Counted from the stretch's first letter, positions 33,699-43,333 are shown. The stretch is DNA of 64,000 bases from Paraburkholderia silvatlantica (GCF_003096715.1 NZ_QEOL01000038.1:1-64000); one strand, 5' to 3'. Numbers and translations: made by a program. Notes: a model not told the origin generated them from the sequence alone.

Positions 33699-34862
33699 AT
33701 GGGTGTAGCCGGCAAACACTTCCCCTCGCACGCTCCGGAAAGCGGCGCGCAAGACGCGCCGACGCCGCAGCCAGGCGTCAGCGACGAACGCGTGCGCCGC
33801 GAATCGTGGTTCGGCCATCTGCTTGGCCGCCCCGAATTCGCCGCGATCTCCGGCACCGTGCTGGTCTTCGCCGTCTTTGCGATCGGCGCAGGCGGCTCGG
33901 GCATGTTCGATCTCGACGGCGTGATGAACTGGTCCCAGGTCGCCGCTTACCTCGGCATCCTGAGCGTCGGCGCGTGCCTGCTGATGATCGCGGGCGAGTT
34001 CGACCTCTCCATCGGCTCGATGATCGGCTTCGCCGGCATGATGGTGGCGATCCCCACGATGTACTTCCACTGGCCCATCGCGCTTTCCATCCTGTTCGCG
34101 TTCGTGGGCTGCACCGCGCTCGGCGCGCTCAACGGCTACCTCGTGATGCGCACGCGGCTGCCCTCGTTCATCGTCACGCTCGCATTCCTCTTCATCCTGC
34201 GCGGCCTGACGCTTGCGCTCTCGATCATGTTCGCCGACCGCACGATCGTCTCGGGCGTGGGCGACGTGGCCAAGGCCGACTTCGTGACCAACCTGCTCTT
34301 TCACGGCACGGCGTTCAAGGGCCTGTTCGTGGCGCTCACGCATATCGGCATCGGCAAGATGCTCGATAACGGCCAGCCGCTCGTGCCGGGCGTGCCCAAG
34401 GTGATTCTCTGGTGGTTCGCGCTCGTGGCGATCGGCGCATTCGTGCTCGCCAGGACGCGCTACGGCAACTGGATTCTCGCCGTGGGCGGCGACTCCAACG
34501 CCGCGAAGAACGTGGGCGTGCCCGTGAAGCGCGTGAAGATTTCGCTCTTCATGCTCACCGCGTTCTGCTCCTGCCTGTTCGCCGTGCTGCAAGTGTGCGA
34601 CATCGGCTCGGCCGCCGCCGACCGCGGTCTTCAGAAGGAGTTCGAAGCGATCATTGCCGCGGTGATCGGTGGCACGCTGCTCACGGGAGGCTATGGCTCC
34701 GTGATCGGCGCGGCATTCGGCGCACTGATCTTCGGCGTCGTGCAGATCGGCATCACCTATACGAACATCGACTCGGACTGGTTCCGCGTGTTCCTCGGCG
34801 TGATGCTGCTCATTGCCGTGCTCTTCAATCACTATGTGCGCCGCCGCGTCGCGCAATCGTAA
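33699..34862 (+). CDS. Sugar/inositol ABC transporter permease
   Basis: A 387-residue inner-membrane permease of the RbsC/BPD_transp_2 family with about ten hydrophobic helices. The conserved GGDSNAAKNVGVPVKRVKI, AAVIGGTLLTGGYGSVIGA and RLPSFIVTLAFLFILRGL segments are family marks. A 50-residue cytoplasmic N-terminal tail precedes the first helix. It lies 237 bp after the binding-protein gene and 13 bp before the ATPase gene. It forms a homodimeric channel. Confidence 0.92.
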   Translation: MGVAGKHFPSHAPESGAQDAPTPQPGVSDERVRRESWFGHLLGRPEFAAISGTVLVFAVFAIGAGGSGMFDLDGVMNWSQVAAYLGILSVGACLLMIAGEFDLSIGSMIGFAGMMVAIPTMYFHWPIALSILFAFVGCTALGALNGYLVMRTRLPSFIVTLAFLFILRGLTLALSIMFADRTIVSGVGDVAKADFVTNLLFHGTAFKGLFVALTHIGIGKMLDNGQPLVPGVPKVILWWFALVAIGAFVLARTRYGNWILAVGGDSNAAKNVGVPVKRVKISLFMLTAFCSCLFAVLQVCDIGSAAADRGLQKEFEAIIAAVIGGTLLTGGYGSVIGAAFGALIFGVVQIGITYTNIDSDWFRVFLGVMLLIAVLFNHYVRRRVAQS

Positions 34863-34875
34863 GCCGGAGGCTCAC

Positions 34876-35685
34876 ATGTCCGATATGCAACCCGCCGCGA
34901 ACGGCGACACGATTCTCGCGCTCGAGAACGTCAGCAAGTACTTCGGCAAGGTCATCGCACTGAACGACGTCACGCTGCGCTTGAAGCGCGGCGAGGTGCA
35001 CTGCCTGCTCGGCGACAACGGCGCGGGCAAGTCCACGCTCATCAAGACGCTCGCCGGCGTGCACCAGCCGACCTCCGGACAGTATTTCGTGGACGGCAAG
35101 CCCGTGATGTTCGATTCGCCCAAGGACGCGCTCGACCTCGGCATTGCCACCGTCTATCAGGATCTCGCGCTCGTGCCGCTGCTCTCGGTCGCGCGCAACT
35201 TCTTCATGGGCCGCGAGCCGCAGAAGAAGCTGTTCGGCTTCATCAACGTGATGGACCTCGATGCAAGCGCGGCGATCGCGAAGGAGCGCCTCGCCGGAAT
35301 GGGCATCAACGTGCGTGACCCGCATCAGGCCATCGGCACGATGTCGGGCGGCGAGAAACAGTGTCTCGCGATCGCCCGCGCCATTCACTTCGGCGCACGC
35401 GTGCTGATACTCGACGAGCCGACCGCCGCGCTCGGCGTGAAGCAGAGCTTCAACGTGCTCAAGCTGATTCACGCTGCGCGCGCCAAGGGCATTTCGGTGA
35501 TCTTCATCACCCATAACGTGCACCACGCCTACCCCATCGGCGACTCGTTCACGCTGCTCAATCGGGGCCGCTCGCTCGGGACCTACACGAAAGACACGAT
35601 CAGCAAGAACGAAGTGCTCGACATGATGGCAGGCGGCGCGGAGATGCAGAAGATGATCGCCGAGCTCGACGGCGCGACCATCTGA
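34876..35685 (+). CDS. Sugar/inositol ABC transporter ATPase (single domain)
   Basis: A 269-residue ATPase. Walker A is GDNGAGKST (residues about 43-51), the signature is MSGGEKQ in place of LSGGQ, and Walker B is VLILDEPTAALG. The H-loop is FITHNVHHAY. Ribose-type importers usually have a duplicated ATPase of about 500 residues. This one has a single module, so two copies must pair. The start at 34876 follows a CCGGAGG ribosome-binding site 13 bp after the permease gene. Confidence 0.92.
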   Translation: MSDMQPAANGDTILALENVSKYFGKVIALNDVTLRLKRGEVHCLLGDNGAGKSTLIKTLAGVHQPTSGQYFVDGKPVMFDSPKDALDLGIATVYQDLALVPLLSVARNFFMGREPQKKLFGFINVMDLDASAAIAKERLAGMGINVRDPHQAIGTMSGGEKQCLAIARAIHFGARVLILDEPTAALGVKQSFNVLKLIHAARAKGISVIFITHNVHHAYPIGDSFTLLNRGRSLGTYTKDTISKNEVLDMMAGGAEMQKMIAELDGATI

Positions 35686-35720
35686 ACGGGCGCACGGCAC
35701 AGCACTCAACAGGAATACAC

Positions 35721-37736
35721 ATGGCCCTGACTCATTCAACCCCGTCCCGTTCAACGCCGGGCCGCTTCGCCGCCGGTCGCAGCCGCGACATCGTCTGCCT
35801 CGGACGCCTGGGCGTCGATCTCTACGCGCAACAGGTGGGCGCGCGGCTCGAAGACGTCTCCACGTTCGCGAAGTACCTGGGCGGCTCCTCCGCGAACATC
35901 GCCTTCGGCTGCGCGCGTCTCGGCCTGAAGTCGGCCATGCTCACGCGCGTGGGCGACGACCACATGGGGCGCTTCCTCGTCGAAACGCTCGCGAAGGAAG
36001 GCTGCGACACGAGCCACGTGCGCGTGGACCACGAACGCCTCACGGCGCTCGTGCTGCTGGGCCTGAAAGACCGCGACACGTTCCCGCTGATTTTCTATCG
36101 CGAGAACTGCGCCGACATGGCCGTCGATTCGGGCGATTTCGACGAAGCCTTCATCGCTTCCTCGAAAGCACTGCTGATCACCGGTACGCACTTCTCGACC
36201 GGACAGGTGAACCGTACGAGTCTCACCGCGCTTGAGTACGCACACCGCAACAACGTGCGCACCGTGCTCGACATCGACTACCGGCCCGTGCTGTGGGGCC
36301 TCACGGGCAAAGCCGACGGCGAGACGCGCTTCGTCGCGAGCGAGGACGTGAGCGCGCATTTGCAGCGCATCTTGCCGCACTTCGATCTCGTGATCGGCAC
36401 CGAGGAGGAGTTCCGCATCGCGGGCGGCAAGGAGTCGCTCGTCGATGCGCTCAGACGCGTGCGCGAAGTCACGGGCGCGACGCTGCTCGTCAAGCGCGGG
36501 CCGCTCGGCTGCCAGATCGTGGAAGGCACGGTGCCCGCCTCGATGGACGAGTTGCCGATGCAGCGCGGCGTGGAAGTCGAAGTGCTCAACGTGCTCGGCG
36601 CGGGCGACGCATTCGCTTCCGGCTTCCTGTCGGGCTGGCTGCGCGACGCTTCGCTCGAAGACTGCGCGCGCGCGGCCAACGCAAGCGGCGCCCTTGTCGT
36701 CTCGCGGCACGGCTGCGCGCCCGCCATGCCTACGCCCGTCGAACTCGATTACTTCCTGCGCGAAGCCGCCGCCGACCCTGTGCGCATGCGCCGCCCCGAC
36801 CGCGACGCGACGCTCGCGCGCCTGCATCGCGTGACGCCCGCGCGCAAGCGGCACGACGAAGTGCTCGGCTTCGCGTTCGATCATCGCAACCAGTTCTTCG
36901 ATCTCGCGCAGCAGACCGGCGTCAGCGAGGCACGCATTTCTTATCTGAAGAATCTCTTCGTCGAGGCCGTAGCGCAGACCGAGCGCACGCTCGGCTTGCA
37001 AGGACGCATCGGTGTCCTGATCGACGACCGCTACGGCCAGGACGCGCTCAACGCCGCGACCGGACGCGGCTGGTGGATCGGCCGCCCGGTCGAGTTGCCG
37101 GGGTCCGTTCCGCTCGTGTTCGACCACGGCCGCTCGATCGGCACGACGCTCGCTTCCTGGCCCATCGACCACACGGTGAAGTGCCTCGTGCAGTTCCATC
37201 CCGACGAGCCCATCGAACAGCGTCTCGAACAGGAAGCGCAGTTGCGCGCGCTTTACGATGCCACCCAGGCGAGCGGCCACGAATTGCTGCTCGAGGTGAT
37301 TCCGCCGAAGCTGGGCGGCAAGCCGAACGCACCCGATACGGTCTATCGTGCGCTCAAGCGGCTCTACAACATCGGCCTTTATCCGGAGTGGTGGAAGCTC
37401 GAACCGATGCGCGCCGCGCAATGGCGCGAGATCGACGCGCTGATCGCCGAGCGCGACCCATATTGCCGCGGCGTCGTGCTGCTCGGGCTCTCCGCGCCGA
37501 TCGACCAGCTTGTGGAGGGCTTTCGCGCGGCGGCCGTCTCGAACACGTGCCGGGGCTTCACGGTGGGCCGCTCGATCTTCTATGAGCCGAGCCTTGCCTG
37601 GCTCTCGGGCGAAATCGGCGACGACGAAGTGATCGCCCGCGCGCGCCGCGCCTTTGAAACGCTGATCGGCGCGTGGCGCGCCGCGCGCGCCGAAACTCAA
37701 GGCAAGCACGACAACCATGAGGAGAAGGCGGCATGA
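35721..37736 (+). CDS. iolC: 5-dehydro-2-deoxygluconokinase fused to a DUF2090 aldolase-like domain
   Basis: A 671-residue two-domain protein. Residues of about 20-340 form a PfkB-type sugar kinase with KYLGGSSANIAFGCARLG and the catalytic NVLGAGDAFASGFLSGW (Asp near residue 296). It phosphorylates 2-deoxy-5-keto-D-gluconate. Residues of about 365-660 are DUF2090, related to class I/II aldolases, and may cleave the product to malonate semialdehyde and DHAP (IolJ function). The fusion occurs in many proteobacteria. First gene of iolCDEB; its stop overlaps the iolD start (ATGA). Confidence 0.93.
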   Translation: MALTHSTPSRSTPGRFAAGRSRDIVCLGRLGVDLYAQQVGARLEDVSTFAKYLGGSSANIAFGCARLGLKSAMLTRVGDDHMGRFLVETLAKEGCDTSHVRVDHERLTALVLLGLKDRDTFPLIFYRENCADMAVDSGDFDEAFIASSKALLITGTHFSTGQVNRTSLTALEYAHRNNVRTVLDIDYRPVLWGLTGKADGETRFVASEDVSAHLQRILPHFDLVIGTEEEFRIAGGKESLVDALRRVREVTGATLLVKRGPLGCQIVEGTVPASMDELPMQRGVEVEVLNVLGAGDAFASGFLSGWLRDASLEDCARAANASGALVVSRHGCAPAMPTPVELDYFLREAAADPVRMRRPDRDATLARLHRVTPARKRHDEVLGFAFDHRNQFFDLAQQTGVSEARISYLKNLFVEAVAQTERTLGLQGRIGVLIDDRYGQDALNAATGRGWWIGRPVELPGSVPLVFDHGRSIGTTLASWPIDHTVKCLVQFHPDEPIEQRLEQEAQLRALYDATQASGHELLLEVIPPKLGGKPNAPDTVYRALKRLYNIGLYPEWWKLEPMRAAQWREIDALIAERDPYCRGVVLLGLSAPIDQLVEGFRAAAVSNTCRGFTVGRSIFYEPSLAWLSGEIGDDEVIARARRAFETLIGAWRAARAETQGKHDNHEEKAA

Positions 37737-39757
37737 ATCGACGCATTGCTCCAGGCGATTGCGCCTCGCAGGATAGCGCGCAGAACGCGGCGCCCGGCGC
37801 GCACGCAAGCACAGTGCGGCTCACTGCGGCTCAGGCGCTCGTGCGTTATCTCGCTGCGCAGCGCGTGGCGAGCGAGGACGGCTCGGGCCGCACCGAGCCG
37901 CTATTCGGCGGCGTATTCGCGATCTTCGGTCACGGCAACGTGGCAGGCATCGGCGAGGCGCTCTATCAGTATCGGCACGAAATGCCCACGCTGCGCGCGC
38001 ACAACGAGCAGGCCATGGCGCACAGCGCGATCGCTTATGCCAAGGCGCACTTTCGCCGCCGCATGATGGCGGTGACGACTTCGATTGGCCCGGGCGCGAC
38101 GAACCTCGTCACGGCGGCCGCGCTTGCACATGTGAACCGCTTGCCGGTGCTGCTGTTGCCCGGCGACATTTTCGTGTCGCGCGAACCCGATCCGGTGCTG
38201 CAGCAGATCGAGGATCTGCACGACGGCGGCGTCTCCGCGAACGACTCGCTGCGCCCGGTGTCGCGCTACTTCGACCGCATCGTGCATCCCGCGCAGTTGC
38301 TCACCGCGCTGCCGCGCGCGCTGCGCGTGCTCACCGACGCGGCGCTCTGCGGCCCGGTCACGCTCGCGCTGCCGCAGGACGTGCAGGCCACGGCGTGGGA
38401 CTACCCGGCGGGCTTCTTCACGCCGCGCCTCGTCACGTTCCACACGCCCGCGCCTGTGCAGGCCGAGATCGACGCGGCGCTTGCGCAGTTGCATCGCGCG
38501 AAACGCCCGCTCGTCGTGGCGGGCGGCGGCGTGCTCTACTCGCGCGCCTCGCAGGCCTTGCAGACGCTTGCCGCCGCGCGCGGCATTCCCGTGGCCGAAA
38601 CGCAGGCGGGCAAAGGCTCGCTTGCGTGGGACGATCCGCTCAACGTCGGCGCGCTCGGCGTGACGGGCTCGCCCGCCGCCAACGAACTGGCGCGCGACGC
38701 CGACTGCGTGCTCGCCGTGGGCACGCGTTTGCAGGACTTCACGACCGGCTCGAACTCGCTCTTTGCGAACGCGCATGTGATCGGCGTGAACGCCAACGGC
38801 TTCGACGCGCTCAAGCACAACGGCTTCGCCGTGCAAGCCGACGCACGCCAGGCGCTCGCCGCGCTCAACGACGAACTGATCAACTGGCGCGCCGACGCGA
38901 ACTGGACTGCCCGCGCCCAGCGCCTCGCGGGCGACTGGCGCGCGAGCATCGAGCGGCTCACGCACGCGCCGCAGGAACGCAACCGCCTGCCCTACGACGC
39001 CGATGTGATCGGCGCCGTGCAGCGCTCGTCGAGCCGTTCGTATACCGAAGACATCGTCGTGTGCGCGGCCGGCACGCTGCCCGCCGAACTGCACAAGCTC
39101 TGGCGAGCGGGCCAGCCCGGCGCCTATCACGTCGAATACGGCTATTCGTGCATGGGCTACGAGATCGCGGGGGGACTCGGCGCGAAGCTTGCGCGGCCCG
39201 ATCGCGAGGTCATCGTGATGGTGGGCGACGGCAGCTACCTGATGATGAATAGCGAGATCGCCACCTCGGTCATGCTGGGCGCGAAGCTCATCGTCGTCGT
39301 GCTCGACAACCGCGGCTATGGCTGCATCAACCGGCTGCAGCAGGCCTGCGGCGGCGCGCCGTTCAACAACCTGTTCGACGACTGCGCGCAAGGCCCGCTC
39401 GGCGCGCCGCGCATCGACTTCGCCTCGCATGCGCGCTCGCTCGGCGCGCAGGCCGAGCACGTGGCGAACGTGGCGGAACTCGAAGCAGCGCTGCAACGCG
39501 CGCGCGCTGCTTCGCGCACTTACGTGGTCTGCATCGACACGGACCCCGCGCGCACGACCGAGGAAGGCGGCTGGTGGTGGGAAGTCGCCGTGCCCGAAGT
39601 GTCCACGCGCGCTGGCGTGCGCGAGGCGCGCGAGCGCTATGAAGAACAGGTCGCGCAGCGCAGCGGACGCGCGCCGGCGAGCGAAGATACGCCCGCCGGC
39701 GGCGACGAACCCGGCAACGCATCACGCGGCGACACAGACATCGAGGAGCGCACATGA
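37733..39757 (+). CDS. iolD: 3D-(3,5/4)-trihydroxycyclohexane-1,2-dione hydrolase
   Basis: A 674-residue ThDP-dependent enzyme that opens the cyclohexane-dione ring to 5-deoxy-glucuronate. An N-terminal tail of about 27 residues precedes the catalytic fold. The activating Glu is in TLRAHNEQAMAHSAIAYAKA. The ThDP-binding motif is VGDGSYLMMNSEIATSVM, around residues 497-515. Between them lies a transhydrogenase-like middle domain. The start overlaps iolC and the stop overlaps iolE, both through ATGA, so expression is coupled. A low-complexity tail (residues about 638-674) is family-variable. Confidence 0.95.
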   Translation: MNRRIAPGDCASQDSAQNAAPGAHASTVRLTAAQALVRYLAAQRVASEDGSGRTEPLFGGVFAIFGHGNVAGIGEALYQYRHEMPTLRAHNEQAMAHSAIAYAKAHFRRRMMAVTTSIGPGATNLVTAAALAHVNRLPVLLLPGDIFVSREPDPVLQQIEDLHDGGVSANDSLRPVSRYFDRIVHPAQLLTALPRALRVLTDAALCGPVTLALPQDVQATAWDYPAGFFTPRLVTFHTPAPVQAEIDAALAQLHRAKRPLVVAGGGVLYSRASQALQTLAAARGIPVAETQAGKGSLAWDDPLNVGALGVTGSPAANELARDADCVLAVGTRLQDFTTGSNSLFANAHVIGVNANGFDALKHNGFAVQADARQALAALNDELINWRADANWTARAQRLAGDWRASIERLTHAPQERNRLPYDADVIGAVQRSSSRSYTEDIVVCAAGTLPAELHKLWRAGQPGAYHVEYGYSCMGYEIAGGLGAKLARPDREVIVMVGDGSYLMMNSEIATSVMLGAKLIVVVLDNRGYGCINRLQQACGGAPFNNLFDDCAQGPLGAPRIDFASHARSLGAQAEHVANVAELEAALQRARAASRTYVVCIDTDPARTTEEGGWWWEVAVPEVSTRAGVREARERYEEQVAQRSGRAPASEDTPAGGDEPGNASRGDTDIEERT

Positions 39758-40668
39758 GCGCATTTGAAGTACGCATCGGCATCAACCCGCTGTCGTGGAT
39801 GAACGACGACCTGCCCTCGCTCGGCGGCGAGACGCCGCTGTCCCAGGCGCTGACCGAGGGCCGCGAGATCGGCTATGAGGGCTTCGAGCTAGGCAACAAG
39901 TTTCCCCGCGAGCCGCAGGCGCTCAAGACGCTCCTCGCACAATACGATCTTGCGCTCGTCTCCGGCTGGTACTCGGGCATGCTCGCGCGGCGCAGCGTGG
40001 CCGAAGAAATCGCCGCGGTGGACCAACATCTCGACCTGCTCGCGCAGAACGGCGCAACCGTGATGGTCTACGGCGAGGTCGCCGATTCGATCCAGGGCGC
40101 GCCGCGACCGCTCTATCAGCGCCCGCGCTTTTTCAGCGACAGGCAATGGGACGAATACGCCGCGCGCGTGGACGCCTTCGCGCGCCACACGCTCTCGCGC
40201 GGCGTGCGGCTCGCGTACCACCATCACATGGGCGCCTACATCGAAACGCCCGCCGACGTCGACAAGCTCATGGCGCGCACGAGCGAGGCGGTGGGCCTGC
40301 TGTTCGACGCGGGCCACATGACGTTTGCGGGCGGCGACCCGGTGGCCGAACTCGACAAGCACCTTGCCCGCGTGTGCCATGTGCACTGCAAGGACGTGCG
40401 TCCCGCCGTCATGAAACTCGCGCGCAACCGCAACTGGAGCTTTCTCGACGCCGTGCTCGCAGGCGCGTTCACCGTGCCGGGCGACGGCGCCGTCGATTTT
40501 CCCGCCATCATCGCGCGCCTGAAACGCCACGGCTATCGCGGCTGGCTCGTCGTCGAAGCCGAACAGGATCCGGTGATTGCACCGTCGTACGACTATGCGC
40601 AAAAAGGTTACCGTACGCTGCGCACGCTCGTCGATGCGTCGGACACCCAATCGAAGGAGGCAGCATGA
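39754..40668 (+). CDS. iolE: 2-keto-myo-inositol dehydratase
   Basis: A 304-residue TIM-barrel enzyme of the xylose-isomerase-like superfamily that removes water from 2-keto-myo-inositol. It starts with VRIGINPLSWMNDDLPSLGG, typical of IolE. Metal-binding residues are visible in LAYHHHMGAYIETPADVD, LLFDAGHMTFAGGDP, CHVHCKDVRP and WLVVEAEQDP. Its ATG overlaps the iolD stop and its TGA overlaps the iolB start. The enzyme needs Co or Mn in characterised relatives. Confidence 0.95.
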   Translation: MSAFEVRIGINPLSWMNDDLPSLGGETPLSQALTEGREIGYEGFELGNKFPREPQALKTLLAQYDLALVSGWYSGMLARRSVAEEIAAVDQHLDLLAQNGATVMVYGEVADSIQGAPRPLYQRPRFFSDRQWDEYAARVDAFARHTLSRGVRLAYHHHMGAYIETPADVDKLMARTSEAVGLLFDAGHMTFAGGDPVAELDKHLARVCHVHCKDVRPAVMKLARNRNWSFLDAVLAGAFTVPGDGAVDFPAIIARLKRHGYRGWLVVEAEQDPVIAPSYDYAQKGYRTLRTLVDASDTQSKEAA

Positions 40669-41468
40669 CTCTGCTGGTCAAGGCCGCGCGCGAAGGCCAG
40701 ACGATCGCGCGCGTCACGCCCGACACCGCGGGCTGGCGCTATGTCGGCTTCGCCGCCTATCGGCTCGAGACGGATGAGCTCGTCTATGTCGGCGAGCCCG
40801 ATCGCGAGAGCTGCATCGTCGTGCTCTCGGGCGCGGTGGATATCGAGGCGGGCGGCGAGCGCTGGTCGAGCCTCGGCTCGCGCGACAGCGTCTTCGAAGA
40901 CGCCGCGCCGTATGCCCTTTACGTGCCGCCGGGCGTCAAAGCGACCGTGCACGCCACACGGACGGCCGAAGTGGGCGTCGCGAGCGCGCCCGCCAAAGGC
41001 ACGCTGCCCGTTCGCCTCATCGAGCCTGCGCAGATGAAGCGCTCCACGCGCGGCAAGGGCGCGAATACACGCTACGTGTGCGATATCCTGCCGCAAGACT
41101 CGCCCGCGGAATCGCTGCTCGTGGTCGAGGTGCGCACGCCTTCGGGCCATTCGTCGAGCTACCCGCCGCACAAGCACGACGCCGACCGCTTGCCGGACGA
41201 AAGCGCGCTCGAAGAAACCTATTATCACCGGCTCAATCCACAGCAGGGTTTCGCGTTCCAGCGCGTGTACACCGACGGGCGCGACCTGGACGAAACGATG
41301 GCCGTGGAAAATCACGACGTCGTGATGGTGCCGCGCGGCTATCACCCTGTCGTCGTCCCGTATGGCTACGACTCGTACTACCTGAACGTGATGGCGGGGC
41401 CCAGGCGCGAGTGGCACTTCCACAACGACCCGGCGCACGAGTGGATCATCGAGCGCGACGCGAAGTGA
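40665..41468 (+). CDS. iolB: 5-deoxy-glucuronate isomerase
   Basis: A 267-residue bicupin that converts 5-deoxy-glucuronate to 2-deoxy-5-keto-gluconate, the IolC substrate. Cupin signatures include SSYPPHKHDAD (two His), LEETYYHRLNPQQGFAFQRV (Glu) and MVPRGYHPVVVPYGYDSYYL (His). The start ATG overlaps the iolE stop and a GAAGGAGG ribosome-binding site precedes it. It is the last gene of the operon; the methylmalonate-semialdehyde dehydrogenase (IolA) that would finish the pathway is not in the window. Confidence 0.95.
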   Translation: MTLLVKAAREGQTIARVTPDTAGWRYVGFAAYRLETDELVYVGEPDRESCIVVLSGAVDIEAGGERWSSLGSRDSVFEDAAPYALYVPPGVKATVHATRTAEVGVASAPAKGTLPVRLIEPAQMKRSTRGKGANTRYVCDILPQDSPAESLLVVEVRTPSGHSSSYPPHKHDADRLPDESALEETYYHRLNPQQGFAFQRVYTDGRDLDETMAVENHDVVMVPRGYHPVVVPYGYDSYYLNVMAGPRREWHFHNDPAHEWIIERDAK

Positions 41469-41479
41469 CGCGCGCCCAT

Positions 41480-41512
41480 AAAAAACGCCGCGTGCGAAAC
41501 CACGCGGCGTGG
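41480..41512. terminator. Terminator between iolB and the chemoreceptor gene
   Basis: A perfect 10-bp stem (41485-41494 with 41501-41510). On the minus strand it is followed by a run of six T, making a good terminator for the chemoreceptor gene. On the plus strand the T content is poor. Confidence 0.7.
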
Positions 41513-41544
41513 TTTCGTTGTTCCCGCAATGAACGGCAAGCGCG

Positions 41545-43227
41545 TCAAGCCAGCCGGAATTTCCCCACCAGCCGCTTGAGCACCTTCGCCTGATCGTCGA
41601 GCGATTGCGCAGCGGCAGTCGCCTCTTCCACGAGCGCCGCGTTCTGCTGCGTGCCGGCGTCCATCTGCGTGACCGCACGGCTGATTTCCTCGATGCCCGA
41701 GCGCTGCTCGCGCGAAGCTGCCGAAATTTCGCCGATGATGTCGTTCACGCGCCGCACGGCCTTCACGACTTCGTCCATGGTCGCACCCGCATCCTGCGCG
41801 AGCGTCGAGCCATTGGACACGCGCTCGACGGACGCGCCGATCAGCGCCTTGATCTCCTTGGCCGCCGCTGCGCTGCGCTGCGCGAGGCTGCGCACCTCGC
41901 CCGCCACCACGGCGAAGCCGCGCCCTTCTTCGCCCGCACGCGCGGCTTCCACGGCCGCATTGAGCGCAAGAATGTTGGTCTGGAACGCAATGCCCTCGAT
42001 CACGCCGATGATGTCGGCGATGCTCTTCGCGCTGTCGTTGATCTCCTGCATCGTCGCGACCACGCGCCCCACCACCGAGCCGCCCTTCTCCGCGATGGCC
42101 GAGGCGTTGCCCGCGAGCGTGCTGGCCTGTTCGGCGTTTTCGGCATTCAGGCGCACCGTGGACGTGAGTTGCTCCATGCTGCTCGCCGTGCGCTCGAGCG
42201 CCATGGCCTGTTCTTCGGTGCGGCGCGACAGATCGAGATTGCCGGTCGAGATTTCGCCCGAGGCCGAGGCGATCGCCTCGGCGCTGGCCGCGATCTCGGC
42301 CACCGTGGCCGAGAGACCCTTCTGCATGTCCCGCAGCGCGCCCAGCATGCTCGCCGCGTCGCGTGCGTGAAGCGTGACGGGCTGAGCGAGATCGCCTGCG
42401 GCAATACGTGCCGCGATGGCCTTGGCGTGCGCGGGCTCGCCGCCCAGTTGCCGCGCGATCCGGCGCACGACCCATTCGCTCACGAAGAATGCGAGCACGA
42501 ACATGGCCGCGGTCGCCACGGCCATCATCACGAACGACGACTTGAAGATGAACCCGGCCTTCGCGAGGGTCGCCTTCGCGGCCGTGGCGCGCTGCGCGAC
42601 GAGGTCGTCGACGAGCGTTTCGAGCTTGCCGGTCTCCACGAGCAAGGAGACGTCCTGGGTGCCCACCTGCCAGTTCATCTGCGAGAGGTCGAGCGGCTGC
42701 TGCTTCACGAGCGTCACGAATTCGCGCAGATGGCCGCTCCACGCCGTGGTCGCATCGGCGAGCTTCTTTTGCAGTGCGAGCGCGTCGCCGCCCTGCTCCT
42801 GCGCGTATTGCTGCAGCTCGCCCATGCCGCGCTCCAGCGCGCCAAGATCCTTGTCGATGTCCTGGCCCAGTTCGTCGCGCTCGCGCGCCGTGGTCGCGGT
42901 GAGCAGCATCTTCTGCGCGCGGCTCGCGCGCAGCACGTGGCCGCGCGCTTCCTCGGCGGCGCGGCTCGCGACGTAGCCCTGTTCGTAGATCGATTGCGTC
43001 GAGCCGTTGAGACGGCTGATTTGCGCAAGCGAGATGGCGCCGATGGCAAGCGTGCCGATCAGCACCAGCGCGAAAGCAAGGCGCAGTGTGGCCTTCACGG
43101 AAAGCCGCGAGCTGCGCGTTGCCGCCCCGGCGCGCCCCGTGTTGCGGTGCTGCGCATTCGCCGCGCTGCCTGCCGGATCCTGCGGCACGAAGCCCGCGTG
43201 CCTGCCGCCTTGCGATACTGCTTTCAT
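41545..43227 (-). CDS. Methyl-accepting chemotaxis protein
   Basis: A 560-residue chemoreceptor. After a 45-residue cytoplasmic tail comes helix 1 (about 48-68), a periplasmic four-helix-bundle sensor domain (about 70-225), helix 2 (SSFVMMAVATAAMFVLAFFV), a HAMP domain and the signalling hairpin. The hairpin tip EGIAFQTNILALNAAVEAAR is perfectly conserved and sends the signal to CheA/CheW. No C-terminal CheR-binding pentapeptide is seen. The ligand is unknown; its place after the iol genes hints at nothing firm. A sigma-28-like promoter lies upstream. Confidence 0.95.
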   Translation of the reverse strand: MKAVSQGGRHAGFVPQDPAGSAANAQHRNTGRAGAATRSSRLSVKATLRLAFALVLIGTLAIGAISLAQISRLNGSTQSIYEQGYVASRAAEEARGHVLRASRAQKMLLTATTARERDELGQDIDKDLGALERGMGELQQYAQEQGGDALALQKKLADATTAWSGHLREFVTLVKQQPLDLSQMNWQVGTQDVSLLVETGKLETLVDDLVAQRATAAKATLAKAGFIFKSSFVMMAVATAAMFVLAFFVSEWVVRRIARQLGGEPAHAKAIAARIAAGDLAQPVTLHARDAASMLGALRDMQKGLSATVAEIAASAEAIASASGEISTGNLDLSRRTEEQAMALERTASSMEQLTSTVRLNAENAEQASTLAGNASAIAEKGGSVVGRVVATMQEINDSAKSIADIIGVIEGIAFQTNILALNAAVEAARAGEEGRGFAVVAGEVRSLAQRSAAAAKEIKALIGASVERVSNGSTLAQDAGATMDEVVKAVRRVNDIIGEISAASREQRSGIEEISRAVTQMDAGTQQNAALVEEATAAAQSLDDQAKVLKRLVGKFRLA

Positions 43228-43305
43228 CTTTTCGGTCTCCAGCGTTTCTGCCCGTTGTCCGGCCTAACGCCATCGTTCGTGATTTGCGTTACGCCTCAAC
43301 CCCGG

Positions 43306-43333
43306 TCTACGGCACACCGTCGCGCAATCTTTA
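43306..43333 (-). promoter_or_regulatory. Sigma-28 (FliA)-type promoter of the chemoreceptor gene
   Basis: On the minus strand, TAAAGATT and GCCGTAGA are separated by 12 bp. The flagellar sigma consensus is TAAAGTTT-N11-GCCGATAA, so both halves match well with one extra spacer base. It lies about 80 bp before the start codon. Confidence 0.6.
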
